Shown here: piece after piece, positions 8,121 to 17,120 of the stretch
Layout of the letters: the number at the start of each line of letters is the position of its first letter
Numbering within the stretch: position 1 is the stretch's first letter
NCBI RefSeq assembly: GCF_963877135.1
Contig: NZ_CAWNSW010000133.1
Coordinates: forward strand, 1-64,000
Reading direction: 5' to 3'
Length of the DNA: 64,000 bases
Source: Stenomitos frigidus_A
GTDB lineage: Bacteria > Cyanobacteriota > Cyanobacteriia > Leptolyngbyales > Leptolyngbyaceae
Notes under the pieces: generated by a model
Told to the model about the DNA's origin: nothing
The model's database searches: none
The model's input: the letters and a program-made list of their open reading frames with translations, nothing else
Translations under genes and position numbers: made by a program

Positions 8121-9785
8121 CTAGCTTTTTTTAGTAATCGAATCAAAGGGCTCAGAGCCCAGTGGACTTGGAACCCAGCCCTCAATCCCCTTGCGTTTTG
8201 CGAGTAACGGCTGAGAGTGGACGATGGGAAGACGCAGAATTTCCCGATGGAGAATGACATCTATCTGGCTATAAAGCTTGCCTCTGGCGGCTTTGTCACT
8301 CGTTGTGCGCGCCTGATTGAGCAGTTGGAAAAGGCGATCGTTCTTCCAATTGCTTAAATCAGCCGTACTGTTAGAGCCAAAATGGTAGTAAAGAAAGTTG
8401 TCGGGATCACCATAATCCCCTGTCCAACCCAGCATAAAAGACTGATAGCCAGGTAGCTTGAGACGATCGGCTTGATAGGCTGCCCAGTCTTTGGTTTGTA
8501 GCGAAACCCGAATACCAACGGCGCTGAGATCGGCTGCGAAGGACTCTGCGATCGGCTTCGGTGTTGGGTAATAGGGACGAGAAACCGGCATGTACCATAA
8601 ATCGAGATCAAACCCATTGGGGTAGCCAGCTTCAGCAAGCAACTGTTTGGCTTTTTGGGGGTCGAAGGGATAAGCGGCCAGGGTGGGTTCTTGCGACCAG
8701 GCAAGCGTTGGCGGCGTAAAGTGGGCATCATTCTGACCTAAGTCGCCCCAAAAGGCCTTGACGATCGCGGGTCGATTGATGGCATAGGCGATCGCCTGTC
8801 GCACGCGTACGTCAGACAGTGGTTTGTAGCCAGGATTCAGTGCCAAATAACCGACGTTGAAGGAAGGACGCAAAACAACGTCCAGGTTTGGATCACTTTC
8901 AACTTCCTTTTTTTGGTCTGGAGCCAGATCGACCGTAAAATCAATTTGTCCTGCACGTAATTGGGCTAAACGGGCAGCCGGATCGGTAATAAAGCGCATC
9001 ACGATCTGATTGACCTTTGGCAGACCAGATTGCCAGTAATGGGGATTCTTCTCCAGTACTAAGCGATCGCCCGTGCGCCATTCCTTGAACACAAAGGCTC
9101 CTGTACCAACGGCGAGCGAACCTGGCGTACCGTAACTGGCGCCTGCTTTTTTGATTGCAGTCGGGCTAGCAATGCCAAAGAACCCAGACGCGATCGCGTT
9201 GGGGAAGCCTGCAAACGGCTGCTTGAGCTTAACCTGTATGGTTGTACGGTCGATCGCCGTCACGCTTTGCAACAGAGAATCGGGACTACCTTTAAAGCCA
9301 CCAAACAGTGTCCCCCAGATTTCGTAGAGCTTGCCAGCGTTGCGGTAGCCATTGGGATGCTGTGGGTCCCACCAGCGCTCGATGTTAAACTTGACGGCTT
9401 CAGCGTCAAAGTCTGTCCCATCGTGGAATTTGATGCCTTGACGCAGCTTAAACGTCCAGGTTTTGCCATCGACAGCAGACCACGCAGTGGCTAGAGAGGG
9501 CTCCAGGTCTGTTACGCCAGGCTTAAAGGTAATGAGACGATCGTAAAGCTGGTCTTGCACAATGATGGAATTGCCATCGGTGATGTTGCCAGGCTCCAGG
9601 TTGACGGGCTGTCCAACAGACCCATAGACCAGTGCACCTGACGACGGTGACGTTGAACCAGTGCCATTGGGTATTGACGTAGGCTCCTGATTGCCGCCTG
9701 TGCAATTAGTTAAAGCGATCGCGCTCACAAAGGTAATGACGAGCCAGAGCAGTCGCCACCGACGAAAGACCATCAATTGCCGCAT
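8121..9785 (-). CDS. ABC transporter substrate-binding lipoprotein, family 5
   Basis: A 554-aa periplasmic solute-binding protein of the oligopeptide/dipeptide/nickel class (SBP_bac_5). A hydrophobic N-terminus ends in the lipobox ALTNC (Cys28), followed by a Ser/Thr-rich linker. The family signature region follows (SLATAWSAVDGKTW, then FKLRQGIKFHDGTDFDAEAV). No permease or ATPase gene is adjacent, so it probably works with transporter subunits encoded elsewhere, as is common in cyanobacteria. Ligand unknown; peptides are the default guess. A second ATG lies four codons downstream. Confidence 0.92.
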   Translation of the reverse strand: MRQLMVFRRWRLLWLVITFVSAIALTNCTGGNQEPTSIPNGTGSTSPSSGALVYGSVGQPVNLEPGNITDGNSIIVQDQLYDRLITFKPGVTDLEPSLATAWSAVDGKTWTFKLRQGIKFHDGTDFDAEAVKFNIERWWDPQHPNGYRNAGKLYEIWGTLFGGFKGSPDSLLQSVTAIDRTTIQVKLKQPFAGFPNAIASGFFGIASPTAIKKAGASYGTPGSLAVGTGAFVFKEWRTGDRLVLEKNPHYWQSGLPKVNQIVMRFITDPAARLAQLRAGQIDFTVDLAPDQKKEVESDPNLDVVLRPSFNVGYLALNPGYKPLSDVRVRQAIAYAINRPAIVKAFWGDLGQNDAHFTPPTLAWSQEPTLAAYPFDPQKAKQLLAEAGYPNGFDLDLWYMPVSRPYYPTPKPIAESFAADLSAVGIRVSLQTKDWAAYQADRLKLPGYQSFMLGWTGDYGDPDNFLYYHFGSNSTADLSNWKNDRLFQLLNQARTTSDKAARGKLYSQIDVILHREILRLPIVHSQPLLAKRKGIEGWVPSPLGSEPFDSITKKS

Positions 9786-9798
9786 GATCGTCGTGTCC

Positions 9799-10083
9799 TC
9801 ACTTACCTGACTGCCGCGCTTGCTTCACCATGTCAATCAAAGTATGGTGCGCATCTTCTGCATCCTGTAAAACGTGATCAAACACGATGCGGGTGGGGGT
9901 GGGGGTACCGTCTACCTGAGTGAGTAAGTCCATACCTTGAGCGTCGATCGCCACCATTTCGGCAGCTGTGGCAGCCGTTACATGACCAAACACTTTGGCA
10001 TAGAGCACGATCGCCTCAGCATGGTCTTCGTTCATATGGCGGCAGATGCGATCGCTAATTTGAGGTGTAAATGATTCTGACAT
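9799..10083 (-). CDS. DUF2470 domain protein
   Basis: A 94-aa protein with HMNEDHAEAIVLYA near its N-terminus, the hallmark of the DUF2470 family, which is found alone or fused to pyridoxamine-oxidase-like haem-utilisation proteins (HugZ type). Single-domain versions are common in cyanobacteria, and their role is unsettled. The reading frame extends 24 codons further upstream, but the ATG at 10083 starts where the family starts (MSESFTPQIS). It ends 13 bp before the binding-protein start on the same strand, so the two may be co-transcribed. Confidence 0.85.
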   Translation of the reverse strand: MSESFTPQISDRICRHMNEDHAEAIVLYAKVFGHVTAATAAEMVAIDAQGMDLLTQVDGTPTPTRIVFDHVLQDAEDAHHTLIDMVKQARQSGK

Positions 10084-10279
10084 GGTGTGCTTTGTTGCTA
10101 AACTCAACAATTTTAGGCTGACATAAATAGACGTTAGAGCAACGCTAAGCTGCAACTGATAGTAACAACGGTAAAAGCCTCTCTTCTGGCAGGGCGTCGT
10201 TTCTGCTTTTGCTGGTACGTTTCAGTTGCCTCAGCCGCATCGTTACGTAGGGACTTGGCATGGCCAAACCCCTATAGAA

Positions 10280-10705
10280 CTAGCTCTTCTTGCGAATGAA
10301 GTATTCAGCAGTGTTTTCGGTAGGGGTGCGGTACAGAAAGAGCTCGCTCCCATTAGGCAGACTGTAGATACGATACACCGCCTCAACGACGGTCAACTGG
10401 CGCTCGCGTGGAATGCCTCGATTTTCAGGAAAATAGCCACCCCGCCTCACGACGGTGTAGTTAGCGAGAATCGTTGCTGCATCATTCACGATCGCTGGAA
10501 AGGCACCCCCTGTGAAATTGGGGTCTGTTTCCAAATCGACCAATTTACCACCAGAAAGCGTCGTTGAGCGCGTAGACAATTCTCGGACCTGATTGAGCAA
10601 AAGCACGCCACTCCGAGTTTTGGTCTGAGCAACCGTATGTTGAGTGAGGCTGGTGATGAGCGCCGCCGCGATCGCCACCCTGACAAGCCAACGAAATCGC
10701 ATCAT
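10280..10705 (-). CDS. Secreted hypothetical protein, 141 aa
   Basis: The N-terminus (arginine-containing n-region, hydrophobic AAALITSL core, cut probably after HTVA-Q near residue 26) is a good signal peptide, so the product is periplasmic or lumenal. The mature part of about 115 residues contains an RSGVLLLNQVRELS segment and a beta-rich end (VYRIYSLPNGSELFLYRTP). I do not recognise a domain. It is monocistronic, and ribosome-binding purines precede the ATG pair at 10702-10705. Confidence 0.7.
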   Translation of the reverse strand: MMRFRWLVRVAIAAALITSLTQHTVAQTKTRSGVLLLNQVRELSTRSTTLSGGKLVDLETDPNFTGGAFPAIVNDAATILANYTVVRRGGYFPENRGIPRERQLTVVEAVYRIYSLPNGSELFLYRTPTENTAEYFIRKKS

Positions 10706-11019
10706 AGGTTCACTCCTTATAAGTCAACAAATAGGCTTAACGTGTATCCGTTCATTGTGAACTGGTTCACAATAATTTCAGGGACAGCTTTTAGATGGAT
10801 AACACCCCGAACATCATGCCTGTTTTACAGTGTCCTCTGTCGGTGGCGCCACAAGCAATCAAGTGATGCCATAAGCAATACTTAAACAATACCTGTGGCG
10901 ACACAATACCTGTGATACCAATGGTCAGATAAGGGCCTTAGAGAAGCAAAGCTCAGAGCCATTAAGCTGGCTCATAGTAATAGTACAATTGAACTAAAGA
11001 GCGTTGGGGTTAAAAAAGT
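10706..11019. other. Divergent spacer with short repeats
   Basis: About 310 bases between divergent genes. It holds imperfect direct repeats: acaatacctgtgg/acaatacctgtga near 10889-10917, and ccataagcaata/ccacaagcaatc near 10850-10880. No gene is seen. Confidence 0.5.
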
Positions 11020-11739
11020 ATGGGCTATGACGATCGGAACGCACCTTATAGCAAGGGCGATTTCTTTCGCAACATTGGCTGGATGCTGGCCGGAGGGGTA
11101 GCCGTAGCAGTGCTGGTCGTTGGGAGTGGCGGTTTGCGTCTGGGCGATCGCGCGCGATCGTTCCTACAAGATCTGTTTCATTCGGCGCAGCCAGAACCAA
11201 AAGCGGATGTCCAGTCTGTCGTAGTGCAACAAGTGCGAGGCGTGAGCGAGCTTACAACAGCTGTTTTTACGATGCAGGCAGTTGTACCGACGAGCCAGGA
11301 TGCCACTTTCAACGGCTTTGTGATTGGCACAACAAAACTTCTCTACATTGCTTACGGCGAAGTCAGAGCAGGCGTTGATTTACACAGCCTTACTCCTGCC
11401 AATGTGCAGGTAACCGGTAGCAGTATGCAGATTCAATTGCCTCCACCCCAACTGCTCGATCGCAAGATTGATGTGGGGCGCTCCACTGTGTATGACTACA
11501 GTCGAGGCACACTTGGACTGGGGCCAGATGTTGCACCTGCACTACAAGCGCTGGCACAACAAGAAGCGCTTAAAAAAATTGTTGAAGCCGCTTGTACAGA
11601 TGGTGTGTTGGAAAAAGCCAACGATCGCGCCAAGCTCGCTGTCACTCAACTGTTAACAACAGCAGGCTACCAAAACGTGACTGTAACCACTCAACCGCCA
11701 TCTTCAGGCAATTGTCCAGCGATTCTACCAAGCAAATAG
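11020..11739 (+). CDS. DUF4230 domain membrane-anchored protein
   Basis: A 239-aa protein with one N-terminal transmembrane helix (about residues 20-42, WMLAGGVAVAVLVVGSGGL) and a large extracytoplasmic domain. The domain has the DUF4230 pattern: VSELTTAVFTMQAV, then LLYIAYGEVRAGVDL, then the strand VQVTGSSMQIQLPPPQLLD, and a helical C-terminus with TDGVLEKANDRAKLAVTQLL. The family is widespread, membrane-anchored and uncharacterised. It is monocistronic. The ribosome-binding site before the ATG is weak. Confidence 0.85.
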   Translation: MGYDDRNAPYSKGDFFRNIGWMLAGGVAVAVLVVGSGGLRLGDRARSFLQDLFHSAQPEPKADVQSVVVQQVRGVSELTTAVFTMQAVVPTSQDATFNGFVIGTTKLLYIAYGEVRAGVDLHSLTPANVQVTGSSMQIQLPPPQLLDRKIDVGRSTVYDYSRGTLGLGPDVAPALQALAQQEALKKIVEAACTDGVLEKANDRAKLAVTQLLTTAGYQNVTVTTQPPSSGNCPAILPSK

Positions 11740-11939
11740 AAGCAAACAGTGAAGCAAGGTTCATTATGCTTGATGAACCCGATCGCTAGAGAAAATTAAG
11801 TTTTTGAATTGCTATTCGCTCAGCGGTGTAGAAAATAATCCCTTTGGGTACTATTGGTTCATGCCTATAGTGCATGACTTTAGTGACTTGATGTTTCCAT
11901 TGGCCATTAGTCAGCAGGGTAACTAAGGTCAGTTTACGA

Positions 11940-11961
11940 ACTTTGTACATCAGTACAAAGT
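11940..11961. repeat. 9-bp perfect inverted repeat
   Basis: actttgtac, a 4-nt loop (atca), then gtacaaagt. It could be an operator-like site or a small hairpin. No gene starts nearby to explain it. Confidence 0.4.
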
Positions 11962-12293
11962 CTATAGCTTTTACAAAAAATTCATGCAGCAGGGTGTTCC
12001 AATGATGGCTTAGTAATTTCCTTTGTCAACACATTCCAGCCCTTAAAATAGAGTTGGCTATCTTACGTCAGCTCTTACCTGCTTTTTGCTTTCCAGCTGT
12101 TGGTTGATGGGCTCCAATTTGTCTAAGAGTTGCAATGTCAGGTGAGTCTAACGCCTAAACATGCTGTTGTTGGGATGCCTCAATGATTGCGCTAATCATC
12201 AATGACTACTACTGTCAAAACCCTATAAAAGTTAAATCTTGATTTAAAAAATAACAGTTTCACTTCAAACCATTCTTTTTTGATTGCTTCGGA

Positions 12294-12478
12294 TCAATCG
12301 TCATAGCGTTTAAGGAGTTTTAATTTCACAAGGTCTTTGCCAAAGCCTGATCGAGTTAAACCAGACTGATAATGTTGGGGATCAATCCCAAAACTGAGGT
12401 GCATCTAAAGTCAACGGTTGAATCCGTAGTTTGCCTTTAAAGCCCTTGCCCCCTTGGATACTTGTCATCTAAATTTTG
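12294..12478 (-). pseudogene. Possible decayed gene fragment
   Basis: Reading from the ATG at 12478 gives MTSIQGGKGFKGKLRIQPLT and then APQFW; a shift of frame near 12400 continues GIDPQHYQSGLTRSGFGKDL and stops near 12294. The composition is protein-like, so this may be one gene broken by a frameshift, but I cannot name the family. Confidence 0.25.
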
Positions 12479-12779
12479 AAGCTACGACAGTTAAGCCCCC
12501 GACTGCACTGGCTGCTTCCTCAACAATGAAGAAGCGAATCAGCAAGCAACTGGTAATTACAAACACTATCCGTAAGGACATCGTCTCTCCCAAGCCAAGT
12601 GTTAGCGATGCAGATTGTTCTCTTGAGCAAATTGCTGTTAGTTTTCGTTCCCTAGTTTTGATGAACTCAAACTCTTTAGCGGCGAAAGCATTAGGCTGCA
12701 CAAAGGCGTTGAGATCGCTGTCACCTGCGGTTCCATTACCTGGTTGCCATTCACACCTTATGGCGAAAGGAGCCAACCA

Positions 12780-13349
12780 ATGCAATCTCGGGCAACGTCT
12801 CCCTTAACCTACTCTCTACATCAGCAGACGCTGGAGCAAATTGAGCGAGAATTTGGTACTGGTGCAGTACCGCAAGTGTTTAGCTTATTGAAATCGCAAC
12901 CAGCGTTGTTAAATCATCTCTGGGGCCAGTTTTATACTTTAATACTGCACGGTGATCTGCCTAAAATGCTTAAGGAAATGGTAGGGCTAGTGGTTGCCAC
13001 TGCAACTCACTGTGATCATATACGCTTGGTGTTGATGCAGAGTTTGGTACAACAATATGCTGACCAACGCACCCTGACTGCCATTATTCAGGAGCAATAT
13101 GAGGTAGCGGAAGTAAGCCATGCGACATTGGCTGTGCTGCAGTTTACAGCGATCGCGATCACCAATCGGTCTGCTTCTGGAGCGCTGACAAAAAGTAAAT
13201 GGCAGCTACTCCATCACAAAACGCAGCAAGCATTGAATGACACAGGTTTAGAAGAAGGAGAGCAAGTGGAATTGGTTGCCACAATTGCACTGTTTGAACA
13301 ACTGTGCATGGTTGCCAATTTGCTTAAGCTTGAGTCAGATACAGCATAG
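12780..13349 (+). CDS. AhpD-like (carboxymuconolactone decarboxylase fold) protein
   Basis: A 189-aa all-helical protein. The segment LPKMLKEMVGLVVATATHCDHIRLVLMQSL (about residues 60-89) has the pattern of the AhpD/CMD superfamily, where a Cys-x-x-Cys/His pair on a helix is redox-active. Here only one Cys is present (HCDH), so alkylhydroperoxidase activity is doubtful. The start at 12780 is chosen because aaaggag lies 7 bases upstream; the open frame begins 12 codons earlier. It is monocistronic, follows a decayed stretch and is followed by repeats. Confidence 0.65.
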   Translation: MQSRATSPLTYSLHQQTLEQIEREFGTGAVPQVFSLLKSQPALLNHLWGQFYTLILHGDLPKMLKEMVGLVVATATHCDHIRLVLMQSLVQQYADQRTLTAIIQEQYEVAEVSHATLAVLQFTAIAITNRSASGALTKSKWQLLHHKTQQALNDTGLEEGEQVELVATIALFEQLCMVANLLKLESDTA

Positions 13350-13470
13350 AGCCGATTCTGCAACCACCCTCTCAAATCTCTGCTCTTTGGTTATGGTATC
13401 TACCTCCGAGCCTGTAGAGGAAAGGGGTAAGGAGAAGAAAGGGCTAACTTAGATCTTGCACCAGTGGCAT

Positions 13471-13526
13471 CAGCCCGCCCTGCAATAAATTGCGGGCTAA
13501 CACAACCAAGTCCGTTGAAACGGACT
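13471..13526. repeat. Paired palindromes (gcaataaattgc and agtccg...cggact)
   Basis: agcccgc...gcgggct enclose tgcaataaat. This is followed by agtccg-ttgaaa-cggact. The combination is a dispersed intergenic element of cyanobacteria. A related first half is at 57746-57772. Confidence 0.6.
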
Positions 13527-13761
13527 AAAACACCGCTCAGTTGCCTCCTAGTCCACTACCCTTCGGGAAGGCAAAGCCTACAGTGAACTTTCCTCGACTA
13601 GCCCGTTCGCATCGCGTTTCCGTAGCTTTGGCTTCCCGCAGAGTAGGAATTACTTAAGTTCAGGGCGGGGCGATGCAAGCGTCGCAAGACCTGAAAAATG
13701 CCTTCTTGAGAATGGTGCAAGATGTGAGCTAAGGAATCAGTCAATACTCTGCCATTCCTTC

Positions 13762-13792
13762 GTCGGGTCGCACGATGACCGTGCGACCCGAC
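13762..13792. repeat. 13-bp perfect inverted repeat
   Basis: gtcgggtcgcacg, loop atgac, then cgtgcgacccgac. It lies 38 bp past the aroA stop, so it may serve as a transcript-end hairpin, although no T-run follows on the minus strand. Confidence 0.6.
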
Positions 13793-13830
13793 CAACAAGA
13801 CAAAGGCTCGACCTGATTCAATCCGCGAGC

Positions 13831-15210
13831 TTAAGAAAGCGTGCTGGCGATGCACAGTTGTTCTAGAGTGGCAACGAAATCTGGATAAGAGACCGCTACA
13901 GCTTCAGCGCGATGAATGGTTGTAGTGCCAGTCGCGGTGAGTGCAGCAATCGCCAGACTCATGGCAATGCGGTGATCGGTGTAACTATCAACAGCGGTTC
14001 CCGTCAGCGGTGTGCCGCCCACAATCTCCATACCGTCTGGCTGTTCTGTAATGCGTGCGCCCATTTGGTTGAGTTGATGGGCTGTCACAGCGATACGATC
14101 GCTCTCCTTAACGCGTAGTTCGGCTGCATCTTGAATGATGGTTATCCCCTGGGCAAACGTAGCAGCCACTGCCAGCACTGGAATTTCATCGATTAAACGA
14201 GGAATCAGGTCTCCACCAAGAGTGCAGGCATAGAGTGGTGGCCGATCGCCACTGCCCGCATAACGTACATGCAGATCGGCGACGGGTTCTCCGGCAACGA
14301 TGCGTTGGTTTTCCTGAGTAATGTCTGCGCCCATAAGGGCTAGGGCTTCCAGCACACCAATGCGAGTGGGATTAACACCCACATTTTCGATGGTGAGATC
14401 GGCATCGGGCACGATCGCACCTGCAACGAGCCAAAAGGCAGCAGAGCTGATGTCTCCTGGCACAACCACCGATTGCCCTTTGAGCCTGGTTGGCCCCGTG
14501 ACAATGACGCTACAGGTTTCTGGATCAACGGTCAGGTCAGCACCAAATGCTTTGAGCATGCGTTCACTATGATCCCGCGATAGTGCTGGCTCGGTCACGG
14601 TCGTGGCGCCATCGGTCATGAGCCCTGCCAACAACAGGCAGGATTTAACTTGGGCAGAAGCGATCGGCGAATGGTAGTGAAACGGTCGCAGGTTTTTGCC
14701 CTGTACTGCTAAGGGCGCAAGTGTTGCATTTTGTCGTCCCCAAACCTCGGCGCCCATTTGACGTAATGGCTGCACGACCCGCGACATAGGGCGAGATCGG
14801 AGCGATTGATCCCCAGTAACGGTGAAAAAGCGTCCTGCGTGGGATGCCAGTACGCCCAGCATCAGCCGCAGTGTTGTGCCAGAATTGCCTGCATTGAGTA
14901 CGTCTATGGGTTCCAGCAGTTGCCCCAGACCAATGCCGTGGACAGTGACCTGCTCAGTGTTGAGGGGTGAAATGTCCGCACCCATCGCCCGAAAGCAGTT
15001 AGCGGTGCTGTGGGGATCTTCACCGAGTAACAGTCCGGCGATCGTCGTTTCTCCTTCTGCTAGGGCACCCAACATCAACGCTCGATGAGAAATCGATTTA
15101 TCTCCCGGTACTCGAAGGCGCCCTTTGAGAGCCAACCCTGCTGGCGGTGGCGCAATGGTGAGATCGTGGTGGCTTTCAGCGGTGTTTAGAGAAATCACGT
15201 TCAGCGGCAT
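13831..15210 (-). CDS. aroA: 3-phosphoshikimate 1-carboxyvinyltransferase (EPSP synthase)
   Basis: A 459-aa enzyme of the shikimate pathway. It transfers the enolpyruvyl group of PEP to shikimate-3-phosphate. The substrate-binding motifs are intact: GDKSISHRALML (about residues 37-48), LNAGNSGTTLRLMLG (about 105-119), RDHSERML and ESDRIAVTA. Both inside-out alpha/beta domains are complete. The N-terminal extension of about 20 residues before the first strand is short and unremarkable. It is monocistronic and divergent from the hypothetical gene at 15261. Confidence 0.97.
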   Translation of the reverse strand: MPLNVISLNTAESHHDLTIAPPPAGLALKGRLRVPGDKSISHRALMLGALAEGETTIAGLLLGEDPHSTANCFRAMGADISPLNTEQVTVHGIGLGQLLEPIDVLNAGNSGTTLRLMLGVLASHAGRFFTVTGDQSLRSRPMSRVVQPLRQMGAEVWGRQNATLAPLAVQGKNLRPFHYHSPIASAQVKSCLLLAGLMTDGATTVTEPALSRDHSERMLKAFGADLTVDPETCSVIVTGPTRLKGQSVVVPGDISSAAFWLVAGAIVPDADLTIENVGVNPTRIGVLEALALMGADITQENQRIVAGEPVADLHVRYAGSGDRPPLYACTLGGDLIPRLIDEIPVLAVAATFAQGITIIQDAAELRVKESDRIAVTAHQLNQMGARITEQPDGMEIVGGTPLTGTAVDSYTDHRIAMSLAIAALTATGTTTIHRAEAVAVSYPDFVATLEQLCIASTLS

Positions 15211-15260
15211 GGGGATCAGATAGAATATGTGGGCATTTTGTTAGCGATCGTACCGTCTTT

Positions 15261-15752
15261 ATGCAGACCCATCACCGCAGACCTGTCTGCTTCTTACTCA
15301 CCTCGACAGATTTGCCAGTCTGGTCAGGCATGGAGACTGTTGCCACACTCTATCAAAAAGATCAGGAGCAGTTTCATCTGTTAATGACCGAGCCAGCCGT
15401 GCGCGAGCGCGATTTGGCTGTGGGTAACCAAGACGTCGCCATTGCACCTCCCACCACAACACCCCGCTTACTTTGGCTAGAATTTTCGCCGTATCAAGTG
15501 ACGTTGACTATGCAGGGGCAGGGGCAGTTCAGCTATCGCCATCTTTGGCGGCGAGGGCTCTATGGCATGAGTCGCTACTGGCTACAAGATGAAACGGGTC
15601 AGCAAAGCGGGCAATTTCAGTTGCGTAATTTCACTCGTAATCTAACACTAGAAACTAACCCGCTGCCCACCTTTTTACGAGTTGAGTATGAACTTTGGGC
15701 AGCAAAAATGAAGCTTGGACATTACGTCTTGAATCTTGAGATTCGCCATTAA
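15261..15752 (+). CDS. Conserved hypothetical protein, up to 163 aa
   Basis: Not recognised. The C-terminal two thirds is beta-rich (LLWLEFSPYQVTLTMQGQG, YWLQDETGQQSGQFQLRNF, FLRVEYELWAAKMKLG), suggesting a beta-sandwich or lipocalin-like fold. It has no signal peptide. The first 23 residues look untranslated, and an inner ATG at 15330 would give 140 aa and may be the true start; neither has a strong ribosome-binding site. It is divergent from aroA across about 50 bp. Confidence 0.6.
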   Translation: MQTHHRRPVCFLLTSTDLPVWSGMETVATLYQKDQEQFHLLMTEPAVRERDLAVGNQDVAIAPPTTTPRLLWLEFSPYQVTLTMQGQGQFSYRHLWRRGLYGMSRYWLQDETGQQSGQFQLRNFTRNLTLETNPLPTFLRVEYELWAAKMKLGHYVLNLEIRH

Positions 15753-15816
15753 CCGATATCAATATGCTTCGGTCGATTGATGGAGCCGCATCGTGATCGT
15801 TCTAAACACTCGATCG

Positions 15817-16866
15817 TTACACCAGATGCAATAAGGCTTCAATCAACGATTGGTTTTGCTCATCGGTGCCAACCGTAATCCTTAGCTTGTCGCTTAAGTC
15901 CGCTTGGTTAAAGTAACGTACCAAAATGCCTCGCTCTTTTAAGGAGAGGTAAATTTGCTCGGCATTGCTTTTCGGTGGTTGTGCCAGCAGGAAGTTCGTT
16001 TGCGAGTCCCACAGGTGAAAGCCCAATTGTTTGAGGTCGATCGCCAATTGGGCACGCGATGCTTTTACTTTGGCCGCACAGAGGTTTTTATAGTCCTGAT
16101 CGCGCATGGCCGCTGCACCCACCAAACAGGCGATCGCGTCAATGTTGTAGCTATCTTTGACCTTAAACAAACCGCTTAGCAGCGTTGGGTTGGCGATACC
16201 AAAACCGAGTCGTAGCCCTGCCAGTGAGTATCCCTTAGACAACGTGCGAGTCACAATCACATTGTTGAATTCTTTGACCAGATTTAATGCCGTTTCTTCT
16301 GCAAAATCGACATAGGCTTCGTCAACGACCAGCACACCCGTCAAGGCTGCTGCCAATTGGCGTAACGCATCAATGGGAACAACATGACCTGAGGGGCTGT
16401 TGGGCGAGGCGATGAACGTGACCGCGCCGTTAGCTGCAATCAGCTCTGCGATCGGTAACTGGTAGTCGTCTCCGTACGGAATTTCGATCGTTGCCGCAGG
16501 CTGCAGCTCGGTCAAGGTGCGATAAAGCACATAGGTTGGGGCAGGATAAACCACATTGCGGTTCGGTTCAGCGCAGGCACGAATGATGACATTGAGTACA
16601 TCATCACTACCATTGCCTACAATCACCCAATCCATCGGTATATCTAACGCGGCACTGACCGCTTGCCGAAACTCGTTGGCATACGGGTCGGGATAGCGCC
16701 GCAGCGATTCGCCAGACAACTGCTGGAGCACTGCGATCGCCGCTGGCGAAGGGGGATAGGGGTTCTCGTTTGTGTTTAGCTTAATGATCGGTGTGTCAAA
16801 CTTTGGCTGTTCACCGGGAACATAGCCAGTCATCGCATCAATGTTGGGGCGGAAGTAGGTAGTCAC
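15817..16866 (-). CDS. hisC: Histidinol-phosphate aminotransferase
   Basis: A 349-aa class-II PLP aminotransferase that converts imidazole-acetol phosphate to L-histidinol phosphate with glutamate as donor. The N-terminal KLNTNENPYPPSP segment, ANEFRQAVSAAL, the VGNGSDDVL phosphate-cup motif, SPNSPSGH, the VVDEAYVDF strand and the PLP-lysine motif RTLSKGYSLAGLRLG (Lys near residue 212) are all present. The start codon is GTG at 16866. It lies 18 bp after a 36-codon membrane-protein ORF on the same strand, so they are probably co-transcribed. No other his genes are nearby, as is normal in cyanobacteria. Confidence 0.95.
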   Translation of the reverse strand: MTTYFRPNIDAMTGYVPGEQPKFDTPIIKLNTNENPYPPSPAAIAVLQQLSGESLRRYPDPYANEFRQAVSAALDIPMDWVIVGNGSDDVLNVIIRACAEPNRNVVYPAPTYVLYRTLTELQPAATIEIPYGDDYQLPIAELIAANGAVTFIASPNSPSGHVVPIDALRQLAAALTGVLVVDEAYVDFAEETALNLVKEFNNVIVTRTLSKGYSLAGLRLGFGIANPTLLSGLFKVKDSYNIDAIACLVGAAAMRDQDYKNLCAAKVKASRAQLAIDLKQLGFHLWDSQTNFLLAQPPKSNAEQIYLSLKERGILVRYFNQADLSDKLRITVGTDEQNQSLIEALLHLV

Positions 16867-16884
16867 GGCGATAGAGAGAATTGC

Positions 16885-16995
16885 TTACTGCGAGAGGAAA
16901 CCAGTGATCAACAGTGGTAAGAGGATAAGCGCCGACACAATTAGAAGGAGTGTGCCTGCATCGACTTTGACCACGTTCATTTTTGGATCACTCAT
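16885..16995 (-). CDS. Small single-pass membrane protein, 36 aa
   Basis: MSDPKMNVVKVDAG is followed by a continuous hydrophobic helix (TLLLIVSALILLPLLITGFL) and a two-residue tail. An agaggt ribosome-binding site lies 5 bases before the ATG at 16995. Its size and shape match the many tiny thylakoid-complex subunits of cyanobacteria, but I cannot assign it to a known Psb, Psa, Pet or Ndh protein. It ends 18 bp before the hisC start and probably shares its transcript. The clean start signal and uninterrupted helix support a real gene. Confidence 0.65.
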   Translation of the reverse strand: MSDPKMNVVKVDAGTLLLIVSALILLPLLITGFLSQ

Positions 16996-17120
16996 CTGGC
17001 ACCTCTAGGGGGTCAGTACATTACCTTAGCCTAGAGGATTGAGACACCTTTCTCAAGGCTATCCAGGCTCAAGGCTATTCAGACTGCGAGACATTTTTAG
17101 ACAGGAAGGCTTTAAACAGC

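Larger units (their letters stand above)
11740..12779. other. Long gene-poor stretch, probably decayed
   Basis: About 1 kb without an intact gene. Both strands hold only short open frames with stops every 20-40 codons. The two overlapping 105-117 codon frames at 12454-12807 lack ribosome-binding sites and protein-like composition. A perfect inverted repeat lies at 11940-11961 and a short decayed frame at 12294-12478. No terminal inverted repeats or target duplications are evident. Confidence 0.5.
13350..13830. other. Repeat-rich spacer before aroA 3' end
   Basis: About 480 bases with several dispersed elements and no gene. The cttcgggaaggcaaagcc and agagtaggaattac segments resemble common cyanobacterial intergenic repeats. 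The two clearest palindromes are listed separately. A minus-strand frame of 85 codons here runs through the repeats and is not credible. Confidence 0.55.

Noticed and set aside
12454..12807. Overlapping frames of 105-117 codons on both strands
   Set aside because: They mirror each other, lack start signals and overlap the well-supported AhpD-like start at 12780.
13598..13855. 85-codon minus-strand frame near aroA
   Set aside because: It runs through palindromes and overlaps the aroA end; composition is not protein-like.
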